DNA of 64,000 bases from Prinia subflava. Taxonomy: Eukaryota > Chordata > Aves > Passeriformes > Cisticolidae. The translations under genes and the position numbers were made by a program. The stretch is from the NCBI RefSeq assembly GCF_021018805.1, contig NC_086266.1:2170001-2234000 (forward strand), written 5' to 3'. Of this stretch, positions 1-13,347 are shown piece after piece. Position 1 is the stretch's first letter; each line of letters begins with the position of its first letter. The notes below the pieces were generated by a model that worked only from the letters and a program-made list of their open reading frames with translations, was not told the origin of the DNA and made no database searches.

Positions 1-3000
1 AACCCCCACGCCATGGTGCCACGCAGGGACAAATAGGTGTTTCCTGCTCAGTGCATGTGCATGAACTCACTGCCTGCCTGGCTGAAGTGGGGCTTTGAGG
101 AAAGCCTGCAAAGATCTGGGTCCCTCTTGCTGACCCTAAACCAGCCCATCCCATTGCTCCCTTCCCAGCCACGGGCATCAGAGCCCATCCTGAGCCCATC
201 AGAGCCACAAACCTGCTCCTCCTGGCCCCAGCCTCTCCAGCAGCCTTTCCCCTTCCCCAGTGAAGGGCAAAGACATTCCCCACGGTGCTGGGGGCTGGCA
301 GTGTCCACAAATCTCCCCCTGGCCTGTTTTCTTTCTTTCTCTGTTTCCCCATTCAGGAAAAAGCTTCTGTCACAACAGCTGCTGATTCATTTTCTGACTT
401 GGTGCCGAGCATGCCAGACATAACATTTGTTTGCTGCCAAAGTGGTAAAAACAATGACTTACCAGCTCATTTTTCTTTGGTTGATTATGTGGTGAGGGGA
501 GATAGGAGCTTTAATTAAAATTAGATAAGGAGGAGAATAAATCCACTGAGATGCAAAGAGCAGTGCTGTGGAGGGCAGGAAAGGGGAGAGCATCTGAGGA
601 GGTGCAGGAATGACCATCACTAAACAAAGGAAAACAAGGGAGTCCATGGTCAGTGGGGAGGGACTCTGTGGTCCCTTGCTGCTCTTCACCAACTTCTTCT
701 CTCTACATTTCCACCATCCAGATGTCAACAGCTTCCCAGATAACTTCCCAGTCACTCTCAGATCCAATGCTTTGCCTTCCAGACTGAGAGGAAAAAAGCC
801 ACCTGAAGATGACTCCAGTGAGGGCAGACAGGTATGCTGGTCTTTGATCCTTTCCATCTTCCTTCCCTGATTTGTCTTCTGTGATGGAGCAGTCCCACCA
901 TCAACATTTATTTGCTCCTTCAAACATTGACTAATGATTTTCTCAGTAGAGAGAATCTACATCCAACCCACATTTTGGAAGTGTTCAGGGCAATGACTGG
1001 ACTGAGATTTTGGGTTGCCTGTTGCACACACTAGAGCCAAGTCTGGCTCCAGGGAGTGGAAAATCATGGTAACCAGTGTAAGGGTGAGGACCTGCTGTGG
1101 AAGAACCACCCAAAGCCATTATCCCAACATGACCATTATAATTTCATCTGATGATAAAGAAAATGCTAAATCATTCAGAGCCTACAAGAGAGATTTTTAA
1201 GACAATCATTCCACAGGTGGAATGTGGCCGTGTGGTCAGATACTACAATTCAAACCAAGGACTCATCAAGGACTGCCTGTCTAATGCCTGGTAACCTCTC
1301 CAAACATATGAGGAGCAAAAAGCTTGCTTTTATACTTTGCAAGCTCTTGCATTCCTTGCTTTAAATAGTTGTTTGCTCTCTTCATCTGAGTGGAATACAA
1401 AGAATGGCTATTTGCAAATGCAAAACCCAAGATCAAGGAGTCATTCTTGTTCACCAGAGAAAATAAAATAGACACTAGAGAGGTTCTTTAGAAGGAAGGA
1501 AGGATTTTCAGGAATACCAAATGAGGCACCTGGATACCACCAACAAGCCACTGAAAAAGCTATCCACCTTCCTGGAATATTTTTGGAAATTCACCTCATT
1601 ATGTCAACTTGTATTCAGAACCTGTAAGGAGCATTTTCACCACCATACTCTCACAGAATGGGAAAGAAGGGATTTAAGAGGTATCTTATGTTCTCTGCTC
1701 TTATCTCTGTACATCACTAAACTATTCTTTCCTTGACTTGATCTACCTGCATCACTTCACAGGTCTGGTACACACTGTCTCCTTGGATGACTAAATTACT
1801 TCACTATTGCAAAATGTAAGTGTTTAAGAAAATCTCAAGTTTCTCTCTCAACCAACCATGTTAGGAGAACACCACCAAGGAACGTTTTCCCCTCCCATGA
1901 CCTTTTGATGATTCAGATCCCACAGAAAGCAATGCTGTGGATTGATATACCTGACCATCCAGAGACACCCTGCCCTTCCTGGCTTCACTTACACCTGCAG
2001 TTTCTCAGCACCTTTGTAAATTAAATTTTGAAACAAACACATTAAATTGTATTGTTGTACAAGGACCTTCATCTCCAGCATTTTATTGCCATTCTATACA
2101 CTAGACCTGTTCTTGTAATACCATGGCTCATCAGAAGTTTTTATGTTAATACCAAATCAAAAATAATACACGTGTGATTCATAATAATCTAACTGAATGG
2201 CTGCACTGAATGCATTGTAAGAAATTCTGGTTAGGCTAGAAACTCATTAAAGAAATAGTGACTACTATGATCCCACAGCATATATTGTTCTACTGGAAAG
2301 ATTCCTTGAGTAGTTTCTTTAATTAGCAATTTGATATTTTGAAATAGTGTGATCTCCACAACACACAATTTGTAACAGACTTGGCTGGCAAAACAAAGGA
2401 AAACAAGCAATCTTTTCAGAGTTTGCATCTCCAGGGCATATCTTGTCATTCTCTGCTGTGTATGTGTATAACATGGTGGCACTGTTCTTGTGGGATTTAG
2501 ATTCTTAAAAGTTCCTTAGATAAAGAGCTTTTTTATTGGAACATTATATATTGTCTTTTTTCCCCCTTTTTTTAGAAAATCCACATAAAATATTTGCATA
2601 ACTTTGGGCTATTCAAATAGAAGACACTGACCCCAGCTGTGTTCTAGTGAATGAATCATTTATGTAGGAGCTCATTGCACAGAACGTATGGTATTTTATC
2701 TTTGCTGGGTTTCTGCCAAATACAGCCTGTAACAATTTTTCCCCTTTGCCGCATTTACTGCTTGATATCCTTTAAAACACACCAGCTCCAAGTGTGAGAA
2801 AGCAAAACAGATTCTGGCTGGCTCTGGCTGAGAGCTGTTTGTATGGATAACCCTGTGCTGGCACCGAGGTGCCCTTGTTTTTGGAGAACATCCATTCCAG
2901 AGCTGAGACTCTCCTTGCACTGACTGCTTTTAATAAACATTGAATCAAAGTTAATTTAAACCCGCAGGAGCCCAGGAGCAAGGGAAAACAGGGATCCTCT

Positions 3001-5187
3001 TCATAAACAACACAGGAACTGCCCCAGTGAGAGAGAAAAACTTCCCCTGCCTTGAGCATCCCAAGCCCTGCAGGGACTAAGGGAGGATGTTTCTGCCACA
3101 GCTCTTCTCAGTCCCAGCTATCTTCCAGGTATCACTTAAGTGGTATTTGGGCAAGACATATTTCTGCCCAGAAGGGCAGGGAGAAAAAAAAAAAGATTAT
3201 TTCATTAAGTGACTGAGGCAGTGCACGGCCAAAGCCACTATTACAGCAGGTTTGATTTGAAACAGTGAGCGAGAGGTCGGGCTCTCCCAGCACTGATCTC
3301 CCGGGGGAGAGGAGATAAGGCACAGTGCTAAGATTTCCACGCTCCCACATGAATAGATAAGGTCTGAATGAGCAGCCTCATCTGCAGGCTGCTTCCCTGA
3401 GTGTTTTTCATAGCTTTCACTGGAAACCCTCATACCTTTCTACACTGAATCACATAATTATGGTTTCCACAAGCAGTTCCGAGCGGGATCTCCTCCCACA
3501 AAATTTCCTCTCACCTGCACTCCTTTCATCACCAAAGATGACTATTTGTCAGCACTACCTCTGCTGCTGAAAGGGTTCACAGGCAGCTCAATTTAGCAGC
3601 CAGAGTCAAGAATATTTCCTCATGCACAAGCTTCTAAAACGTGTTTGTGTGTGGCATGAGCATCTCCATGAGGAATCATTCATTCAGGACACATCACACT
3701 CTCGATGTGTTTTCCCTGCTAAGCAAGGAGCTTCTTTTACAGCAGCCAGCCTCCATCACCTGGAGGTTGCCTTCTGTTTTCCCAGGAAAGCCTTGCTCAG
3801 ATGGAGATTCTGCTAGCAGGATACACCCCATTAATCTCTGCCACCCCAGCTCCTCATGCCTGAGCTGTTCCCTGTCATAGGAGGCTCCCTCTTCATTACA
3901 GCCTCCCACGTGCAGCAGGAACGTAATAGCCTGGTTAAACCTGACCCTGGGTAAATCCAAACACCAGCAAGACACTGCTCTGGAAGCCACCAGTTAATTC
4001 ATCTTTCAGCAGCAGATTATTTCCCATGTGAAGTGTTTGCTCCCATTCCATCAAAAAAAACAAGCCAGAGTTTCACAAGCTCTTCCTGGGAGAGTCACCA
4101 AGAACCTGCACTGACACCAGTGCCAGTGTTCCAGAGTTGAAAGTGCTGCTCTAATTACACGTGGCTGTTGTATAAACTCCAGTTTTGGTTGCTCATAACT
4201 TCATCTATAATTAATTGTTTAGGCTGAAAATTTCTCCAGCTGGATTCAGGCTAAACTCTTTCATTTTGGCTGAAATTGTTTGTGTCTCTCCCAAGAATAT
4301 ATTTAAGGAAAAAGATCAACCTAAAGTTTCCTTCTTCAGGAATATCTGAAGTCGAAACCTTATGACAGGCTAAAGATGCTGTACCCACTTTCAGAGGGGG
4401 TGCACACCCAGTGATTTCTGGCCATGCAGAAAACAGGCAGAAAACACATCTGGCTGCAGGGAACAAACCCTAGAAACACAGGAAGTCTTGAAAAATCTGA
4501 ATGGAAAAATGAAAATTACTTCATTAAAATTTTTACCGATGCAATAGAGTCCAGAGGTGTCATTAGGAAGAAGAAAGCCCAGCACACATCTGACTCTGAG
4601 CTAACCAGAAAAGCAAAATAGGCCCACTCTATCTAAGAAATTAAAACACTTACAGACAGTTCTTACTACTCTGTGAACATGAGTCAGTACAAGTGAAAAC
4701 GGTGCACAGATGGGCCGGCACAGAAGCAACAGAAGTGCCGCGATACTTACAAGGGGAAAAAAATAATCTTTTTTTACAAGTGTAAATATACCAGAGAAAT
4801 CATCCCCTCGCAGCACAAACTGGGCTGGGATGCAGCAAACACTCCCACCAGGGATGGCACTGGGAGGAGCAGGCATGGCAGACGCTGCATCTGGAGGACA
4901 GCAGGCTCAGAGTGTGCTTTTCCAAGGAGTCACAACACACACCAGACACGCAGACCATTTTATAAACCTCATGCAATCAGCAGCAAGGGGCCAAGCACTG
5001 TCCCAGGCCATGGAGGGATGGAAAGAATTGAGGTGAGAGTTGGGTCTAACAGCTGGGAAGAGCATTGTGACACAGCCTGGGCTCTGGAGCACTGCCCATG
5101 ACACCAGACAGGCAACAGCTTAAAGACACATGAATTAAAGCTGGTGGTGTTCTGCATGGAGACAAGAAAGAGGCACCTGAAGTGTTC
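1..5187. other. left flank, no gene recognised
   Basis: Unique, moderately AT-rich sequence. All open frames are under 160 codons and lack splice context or family motifs. HMGB3, the human neighbour upstream of CD99L2, was looked for and is not present here. Confidence 0.6.
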
Positions 5188-5566
5188 TGTTCATCTCTAG
5201 GGTCCTCAGCATAGGAAGGACAGGGACCTGCTGGAACAGGACCAGAGGGAAAAGGATCCAGGGAGACCTTACAACACCTTCGAGTACCTAAAGGGGCTAC
5301 AGAAAGATGGAGATCAACATTTACCAGGGGCTGTTGTGATAGGACAAGGGATAATGGTTTTAACTAAAAGAGTTGAATTTTACTAGATGCAAGGAGAAGG
5401 TATTTTAAAAGGAGGGTGGTGAAACACTGGCACAGGTTGCCCAGAGAGGTGGTAAATGCTCCATCCCTGGAAACGTGCAAGGTGAGGTCAGATGGGGCTC
5501 TGAGGCACCTGATATAAAGGTACCTTTAAAAGGTACCTTCCAACCCAAATCCTTCTATGATTTTTG
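5188..5566 (+). mobile_element. CR1 LINE 3' fragment
   Basis: It shows the ordered CR1 3'-end landmarks: GGACCTGCTGGAACAGGACC, AGTACCTAAAGGGGCTACAG, GTGATAGGACAAGGG.TAATGG, ACTGGCACAGGTTGCCCAGA, CCATCCCTGGAA, and the tail TTCCAACCCAAATCCTTCTA followed by TGATTTTT. It is 5'-truncated with internal deletions. No reverse transcriptase coding remains. Confidence 0.9.
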
Positions 5567-8500
5567 GGGCCCTCAGCCTCTCACAGAGCAGCAAGAACAC
5601 AGAGGGTCTTTTTCTCCACCTCTCTCAGGTCTCTCTCAGTGCAAGCTGCTCAGTTCACAGCCAGAGCACGGGGCTGAGCTCTCCAGACTAATCACATTCC
5701 TCCCCACACGCCTTCCCCTCACCTGTAAAACAGCAGTAACAATATTTACACTTCTGCAGTTGGCTCAAGATGCGGGAATGAAAACTTAATTACCATCAGT
5801 GCTATTCCTCACCTGTGAGGAACTGCTCACAGCCTGGCCACAGCAGGAATGAATCCAGACCAAGGTGCACTGAGGAGACAGCACGAGTCTCATCCCAGTG
5901 GTAAAAAGCTGTGGCAGGTTTGAACGGGAGAGAAACAGTTTCCCTGTCACTTATGAACCTGTTTATAGTGAATTATCACAGAATTTCATCATGGGTTTCC
6001 AGTTTGCAGGTCAGGCAAACCCCTGCCATTCAGCTGCTCTGCCCACTGACTCTGCAGTGACAAACATACTTGTGTTCTACGGGAAAACCATTTTTAAACA
6101 ATAAAAACTCTTGCCTCCCCCGGGTCCCTCTAACAACTTTTGTGGGTTTGTGCTACATTGTCTCACTCTTGAAGACCTTTTTTTCCCCAGTGTTGTGTGA
6201 AAGACCAAGCACAGCAGGAGAAATCAATTAAGGGAGCAGACAGCTATTCTGCCATCAAATGAACAAAATGAAATAGTACCAGAGACTTAACTTACAGTCA
6301 CCCCTAAGTGTTTCACATGACAGCAGCAGGGAAAACACAGTCCAGACTGTTGTTTTAATGTTGATAATATTCCAAAATCCACAGCGCTTACCAATTCCTC
6401 AGTGGAAACAAAACCTTTGACACCGGTAGGAATTCTGTCTGGGCATGAAAGCTGCTGGTTATATCATGATCCAGCAATAAGAGTCTGTTTGGATTGTCAG
6501 ATGTTTAACACCATTCCCTTCTCTGCCTGCCCAGAGCACCTGGACTGACCAGCAGAGGACAAAACTTCCGTGGAATTGCGTTAGACATGAAGACATCCAT
6601 GCACTCATGTGCTTTCTGCCAAGCCTTGTGCTGCTCAGGAGTTGATTCTGTTCTCCACTGCAGGGTTTATTTATATTTTGCAATCACCTCCCAGCAGCTG
6701 GAGGGCTGCTCTGCTGCACAGCGTTGGCTTTTTGCATCTCAGCTGGTTTGTCACATCCCTGCACCCAGGACCAGGGGCAACAAGGCTGCTAATTTCCCCC
6801 AAAATCATGAAGGTGTTCAGGAATACAGGGGAAGGGGAGAAGGAAAATGTTATGGTACAGCAACAGTAAGAGGGAAAAGAGTTAAAATGAAGACAGGAAC
6901 AAAATTCAAAGGCACACGAATGTAAGACAGCATCACTTCAGGCATATGTCAAAATAGTGTCAGATTTTTCTCTGTTCATTAAGTCAACAGTTAAACACCC
7001 ACCAGCTCTGCTTTTTGCTAGCCCTGGAGTTCTGCTGCACTTGGAGAACCTCTCAATGACATCAGCAGCAGAAACAACTGGGTTTCTCAGCAGATAACCT
7101 CATTCAAGAGCAGGCTGAGTAACCCCTTCCACTCGTGGCATCGTGACTCGAGCAGGGGTCAGGTCACAGACTCTGCACAACAGAAGCCATGGGGAAAGGG
7201 CCTGAAATGTAACAATTTTTCCTAGTTTTAAGTCACACATAACAGCACTTAATATTTGTCCCCAGAGATTGATAAAAAGAAAATTATCCCCATAACACTA
7301 AATTAAAAGCATCAAATTCATATCTATCCAGCTAACGTGGTAGAGATCACCAGCCTGTGGTGAGGAGTGGGCCCAGCAAGGGAACGTCTGTGCATCCTGG
7401 GAAGAATTTTCCCTCTCCAGCACTTGGGGTTCTTAATTTCCTCTCATTTACAGAAGATTCACAGAGAAAGAACCTGACACATGAGTGCTTTTCAATAGGA
7501 CTTTGAACCTGTAACAACATTTGATATAAAATTACTGCCCAATTACAAAATTTTGTGGCACCTTTCAAGAAAACCCCAAACAAATAACTTGCATGCAACA
7601 ACTTAAGAATAAAATTAGTTTCCTTTTTTGTACATCACTTTTATTTTACTCAATGGAACTTTTCCATTACAGGTAGAAGGATGAGTAAACAACCAAAACC
7701 TTCTTTACAAAAGAGGGAGAACATTGTCCAAGGGAGAGTGCATATTAGATTGAGACCATGGTAATTTCCTAGGACTGTATTTAGATGAAAGAGTCTGGGG
7801 TTTTTAGTGGTTTTGGCCTCAAAAGCCTTCCCAAGGGACATGTATAATTTAGCTGTGATAAGTCTCCCTTAGGTTTAGGAGCCAAGAAGACAGACTCATC
7901 TCTCTTTATTGCCAGAATTTGGCAGTAAACACACTTTCCTCCCAAGCAGCGTCAGCCCTGAGTTGTTCCTGCTCTTTGCCATTGTACCAGCCCAGGCACA
8001 TAAATCACCTCTGTCCAGTCTGAGGGGAAAATCCCACACAGACACCTCACCTGCCCTGACATTACCTGTTGTGCACTCCAATTTCCACACTTCTCAGTCC
8101 AAATAAGGCTGCTTTATGCACTTGCACACTCCCAGCAACAGGAACAACGACTTTGGTGAAAGCAAGCTTGCTTGTCTAAGGGTTTGGGGGCTTTTCCCAT
8201 AAAAAAAATTTCTCCCCATTTGTAACTATGGACATTCCTCACCAGTCCTCACCTCAGGCAGCCAAGAATCACACAAAGTCTTTCTGAAAAACTAAGTTCT
8301 GTGCAATGAAGTTATTAACTGCTGGGAAAGGCAGAAAAGCTTTTTTACAGCTGTTCATTGATGCACTGAACGTCACCTTACACTCTAGCCCCATTTGGAT
8401 TCTGCAGACTTCTGGAGCAGGCTAAGAAAAAACAAAAATCTTGGCCAGAGCAGTTACACTATTTCTTGATGGGGTTTTTTTGGGTTCTCAGCCAGCAATT

Positions 8501-9935
8501 TCTGTCCCTGGTGGAAACTGAAAGAAACCAAAACAAGCAACTCCCCCCCCCAAAAAAAAAACCCAACCAAACCCCCCACCCCCCAAAAAAACCCAAAACA
8601 AAACAATAAAAAACATCAAAAAACCAACACCCAATCCACAGAAGATACCAGGCTTGTCTGCTTTTCAGGAATCCAGAGAACAAATATGAGTTCCTAAGGC
8701 ATTTGCAAGAGATGTGAGTTGATCCCAAAGCCCCAGCATCCTTCCATCAAAGATCACAGTTATTCTGACATGGTTATTCTGGCCCAGAGTGCTCCCAGAC
8801 ACAGCGCTGGAAGTGGGACAGGAGCAGCCTGGCCCTGCCAGCTCCCCCCTGGCACCCTGTGAGCCAAATCCCTGTGCACACTCCAGTCCTGCTCCCACTG
8901 AAGGGGAAAGCCTGGCCAAGCTGATGCTGAAGTCCCCATCACTGATGCTTGAGCCCGTCCACACAACAGCTTTAACAATTCTCTGAAACCTTTCACACAG
9001 GGAGAACAGCTTGTGCTGCTCACTCCAATTTCAGACAGGCAACAAACCCCTTGGTTCAACCAACTGGCTGTCATCCTACAGTGAATGAGGCCAGAATTAA
9101 TTTTCCCTGTTTAATTTATGTTTCAACGTTTTTAGTCTAAAACTGTACACGGATGCTTGGGTAGCAGCAGGTGCATTTATCGGTACATAAACCACACCCA
9201 AGCAGTCCTATTCTCATTCCTGCGTGCTCCTGCAGGAGCACTCCACTCCTCACACCCAGCCTGCTGCTTGCCTTCCTTTCCTCTTTCCCTTTCAAATGGC
9301 ACAGACAGGCGATGAAGAGCCAGGCACTCACCTTGACCCAGACTTGAATCTCCACCAGACTTTCTCAGCAGGAACAACCACGTTTGAAACGAGAGGAAAT
9401 GCTTGGCAGGTGCGCCCAGGGGACTGGCCAAAAATAAATGCACTCTGTAGTTAATTTACATCTGAGTACTACTAACATTTCTCCTTTAAGAGTGCGGCTG
9501 AAGCATTTGATTTACTCAAGGTGAGGCATTTGTTTGCAGTCACCCGGCAGACCCAGCACACAACAGGGAACAGTCAAACCCATTTTAATCACCCCTGTAA
9601 GGTACCCGCGCTCCCCATACAGACAAGGGATCTTTTAGGGTGTGATTAACTGTAATTAGGAACCTACCTCTCACCTTTGCTTATAGCAGTAGTCTAGACA
9701 GCTAGTGTTGGCAGAGAACTGACAGACTTAAAATTACCTTGTACAAATATTCCCCAACGCATCGGTTCTGCAAGGAAACACACCGGAGGCTCTCCGGGAT
9801 GAGGGTTATACCGAATAACACTTGGCAGGCAGCGAGGAGCAGGTAAGGCTGTTTACAGGGAGCTCTACTCAGCCGTGACTTCCACCAGGCAACTCCCCAG
9901 TCCCGCAGACTCCGAGCCGCTTTGCTCCCGCTCGG
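5567..9935. other. upstream flank between CR1 and minisatellite
   Basis: No coding exon or RNA gene was recognised. It contains the C/A tract at 8543-8640. The remaining sequence is unique at the level I can judge. Confidence 0.6.
8543..8640. repeat. C/A low-complexity tract
   Basis: C runs of 9, 3, 6, 6 and 3 are separated by A runs, followed by AAAAC-type repeats. The opposite strand is G/T rich with several G runs close together. Confidence 0.85.
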
Positions 9936-10230
9936 CTGCTGGCACTGGAGGGGAGCAGGCTGCGGGCACTGGAGGCACTGGAGGGGAGCAGGCTGCTGGC
10001 ACTGGAGGCACTGGAGGGGAGCAGGCTGCTGGCACTGGAGGCACTGGAGGGGAGCAGGCTGCTGGCACTGGAGGCACTGGAGGGGAGCAGGCTGCGGGCA
10101 CTGGAGGCACTGGAGGGGAGCAGGCTGCTGGCACTGGAGGCACTGGAGGGGAGCAGGCTGCTGGCACTGGAGGCACTGGAGGGGAGCAGGCTGCTGGCAC
10201 TGGAGGCACTGGAGGGGAGCAGGCTGCTGG
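9936..10230. repeat. 33-bp minisatellite, about 8-9 units
   Basis: The unit is CTGCTGGCACTGGAGGCACT followed by GGAGGGGAGCAGG. Copies are nearly identical; CTGCGGG variants replace CTGCTGG in some units. Because 33 is divisible by three and the unit has no stop in several frames, long open frames appear on both strands. They are artefacts of periodicity. Confidence 0.93.
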
Positions 10231-10426
10231 ATGGCAGTGCTGGCGCAGCACCAGGGCCGGCTGCACGGCAAGCCGCCAGCCCGTGGCTCGGGAAAACCCG
10301 CTCCTTCCCTCCGCACGGTGATGCAGCTGGGACTGGAGAGCCCGGGAATGCCCTCGGGTCCTGGAGCCGCGGGTTGCTGGGTAGTGCAAGCTGGCGGCTG
10401 TTTGGAGCTCTCATCTCCTACTACTG

Positions 10427-10993
10427 CTTTCCTTTTCCTTTTCCTTTTCCTTTTCCTTTTCCTTTCCCTTTCCCTTTCCCTTTCCTTCCTTCCTTCCTTC
10501 CTTCCTTCCTTCCTTCCTTCCTTCCTTCCTTCCTTCCTTCCTTCCTTCCTTCCTTCCTTCCTTCCTTCCTTCCTTCCTTCCTTCCTTCCTTCCTTCCTTC
10601 CTTCCTTCCTTCCTTCCTTCCTTCCTTCCTTCCTTCCTTCCTTCCTTCCTTCCTTCCTTCCTTCCTTCCTTCCTTCCTTCCTTCCTTCCTTCCTTCCTTC
10701 CTTCCTTCCTTTCCTTTCCTTTTCCTTCCTTCCTTTCCTTTTCCTTCCTTCCTTCCTTTCCTTTTCCTTCCTTCCTTCCTTTCTCCTTCCTTTCTCCTTC
10801 CTTTCTCCTTCCTTTCTCCTTCCCTTCCCTTCCCTTCCCTTCCCTTCCCTTCCCTTCCCTTCCCTTCCCTTCCCTTCCCTTCCCTTCCCTTCCCTTCCCT
10901 TCCCTTCCCTTCCCTTCCCTTCCCTTCCCTTCCCTTCCCTTCCCTTCCCTTCCCTTCCCTTCCCTTCCCTTCCCTTCCCTTCCCTTCCCTTCC
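10427..10993. repeat. 567-nt uninterrupted pyrimidine (C/T) tract
   Basis: The + strand contains only C and T through the tract. Blocks in order are TTTTCC/TTTCCC units (10428-10483), about 56 CTTC units (10484-10710), mixed TTTTCC/TTTCTCC (10711-10820), then about 34 CCCTT units (10821-10993). The minus strand is pure purine (GGAA/GGGAA). Confidence 0.95.
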
Positions 10994-13347
10994 ATCATAA
11001 CTTTAATCAAGGCTTTAGAAAACAAGGCATCTAGAAAATTTGGCCAAATGCGTTCTAGCTTCATTAAAGAATTTAAAAGCTTCCCCCCAAACTGGCACGT
11101 TTTTTACTTAAGAAAGAATTGTAGTTGAAAATAGTGCCATAAAACAATATCTCAGGCAGGAGACAGACTAGGGTCGAAATGTAGTTCAGCCCCTGAAATT
11201 ACTCACTTTAAATTGTGTATTTTCATTTTCTATCCCAGATAACTGTGTGGCAAGGATGTACACTGCTACATGACAGCTCCTTCTGCTTTTAAAACAGCAG
11301 TACTTCAGTAGTAGATAAACTGATGCTTTTTGTGGGTCCATCACTTACTGAGGGTAATTGATTAGTGCCTGTGAGGGGCTCTGAGATCTAATGCATTATA
11401 TGTTGTGAGCTGCTAAATTATTTGAATAGATTTAGGAAGAAAAAGAGTCAGAATTTTGTGTGATCCAGTATTACCTTTCCCAATCAGCACTTCCCCTTCC
11501 CATATTTTTGATCAGTTAGAAAAAAGCGTGCTAAGCCCAGTGAGCAGATTTTCAACAGCAGCAGGAAGAGTTGAACATGACACCTGTTAAAATACAATGG
11601 AAAGCGAGTATATTTTTCCACTGAGAGTTTCTCTGCTGTTTATTCCGCTCTTTAAAGATTACAGCTGTAATCCAGCTCAAGAGAAGAAAATGGAAAGTCA
11701 CATCTCCGTGGAGCTCGACGGGCAGACAGCCCTGCAGCCCCAAACAACCTGCTGTGTTCGAGGCTCCAGCCTCACAGCACATCCTCTGTGCTGCAATTTG
11801 GAAGCATTTAAGCTCAGCTGCCTTAAACACAGCCCGAACCAAGAATAGCCTGGGCTCCCGGGCACAGGTCAGGCGATGCTGAGTCACTTGCTGGCCGGGG
11901 CCCAGGCTTTCCAGCTGCCTCGGGCTCGGCCTCCTTAAAGCCACAACTTGTGCCTGCCGCACACAGCCCCGGCTCCAGCTGGGCACGACCAGACAGCGAT
12001 GGCACCCTTGGATGCCAGCGGCTCTAGCCAGATGCACGATTCCAATGTGAATTCCTGCTTCCTACCGCCCCGTTTCCCTCCAGCTTCGGAGCGCGGCACT
12101 GCTGCTGCCTTCCTGCCCATTCAGAGCTACATTCATACATCTCTTTGTAATTATGAATCAACTCGCAGGCATCGGTGCGCACCCCAGGCTCACACAGAAC
12201 GGCAAACAATATACTGTCACGGGTTGCATCAGCTGCACGATGCTCTCTCATGCCTTCAGGCTTGCTAAAGCTGATCCAACGCTAATATAATAATAGCCTT
12301 TTTACCCGCCTCCTCCCCCAACAATTACCGGAGGCTTGGAAAGCCATTGAAATGCAAATAGCACACGGAGAGGTTATTGGGAACCAGGCTGGGAAGGTAC
12401 AAATGCTGTCCTGCTAGTTTCCTTTAGTTTGACAAGAACGGGACTGTAATCCTGGATTTCTCTTTGTATAAACGGGTAGAGAGGCAATATTGTGGATGTA
12501 CAGACGGCCCAGGGTAGAAGCTGAAGTGCATTTTCTCCAGCATCGCTTCTCTGTATTTGGGACCCCTGTTACTCCCCTTAGGTGCTGCAGGAGCAGAGAA
12601 CTGCACGGCACTGAAGTGTCTGGAGCTGGATAATACAAACGAGCCCAACTACACAAACTCACAGCAACGCGCTCAGTGTGGGTTTGAAAGATCTTGCCCC
12701 CACAAGGCAAGGCACTGTGGAGCCTGCAGTTTGCTCTGTGGCAGCAGATGAAAGTCAGAAATACAGCATCCCTCTCCCTGTTATCCCACCGCATCCTTCA
12801 AACCTCTACAGAGGACAGGACTGCCTCCCCCCCACCCCATCGTGGTCTCTTTGCCTATTATCTTTTCAGGTAATGTTTCCACCAAGCACAAAAAAGGGTT
12901 TTCTAGACCCAAGGCAGTCCTGACACTCGGCTGGAGCAGCCTGTACCAGCTGCTGTGAGGTGACATGGGACTACGATGACCCCGCCACTTCTTCAGGCTC
13001 TCAGTCCCCAATAAAGCCTCAGAATAGCTCCTAAAAATAGGAGGTATCCTCATCCCCTTTTCTGTAGCAAAACAACCTATAAATATCACAAAGAAGATGT
13101 TGACCCTGTTACTAACAATTCCCTACCCCCGTTCAAAAGAGCCACAGAGAAGAGGAGAGTCCAGCACTCGGTGCACAAGGGGTGACTTGTTTGCTTTGGC
13201 GAGGAGGCGGCTGAGGGCAAATCTAAGGGCAGTTATTAACACGACAGAGCCAACACAGCTGGGGAGGGACCAAAGGGTCAGTGGGAGGGACAGAGTGAAC
13301 GCAGGAGAATCTTCTCGCCAAGGTAGTGAGACAGCACGACCATCGGT
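10994..13347. other. region between pyrimidine tract and CD99L2 promoter
   Basis: No coding exon was recognised. A POU octamer ATGCAAAT occurs at 12352-12359 in a non-repetitive stretch (about 12280-12420). That could be regulatory, but a single octamer is weak evidence. Confidence 0.5.

Noticed and set aside
8459..8728. 89-codon minus frame rich in Phe, Gly and Trp
   Set aside because: It is the translation of the C/A low-complexity tract and has no protein-like complexity.
9936..10230. CRISPR-like spaced repeat
   Set aside because: Units are contiguous with no unique spacers, and the host is a vertebrate. It is a minisatellite.
9702..11064. Open frames of 150-370 codons with repeats such as GTGGTGGEQAA, FLPS and GREGK
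   Set aside because: They are periodic translations of the 33-bp minisatellite and the pyrimidine tract. They are open in several frames and on both strands at once, which is a repeat artefact.
1..13300. HMGB3 or another coding gene upstream of CD99L2, as in human
   Set aside because: No HMG-box motif or any exon with family similarity was seen on either strand. The neighbour is probably further left.
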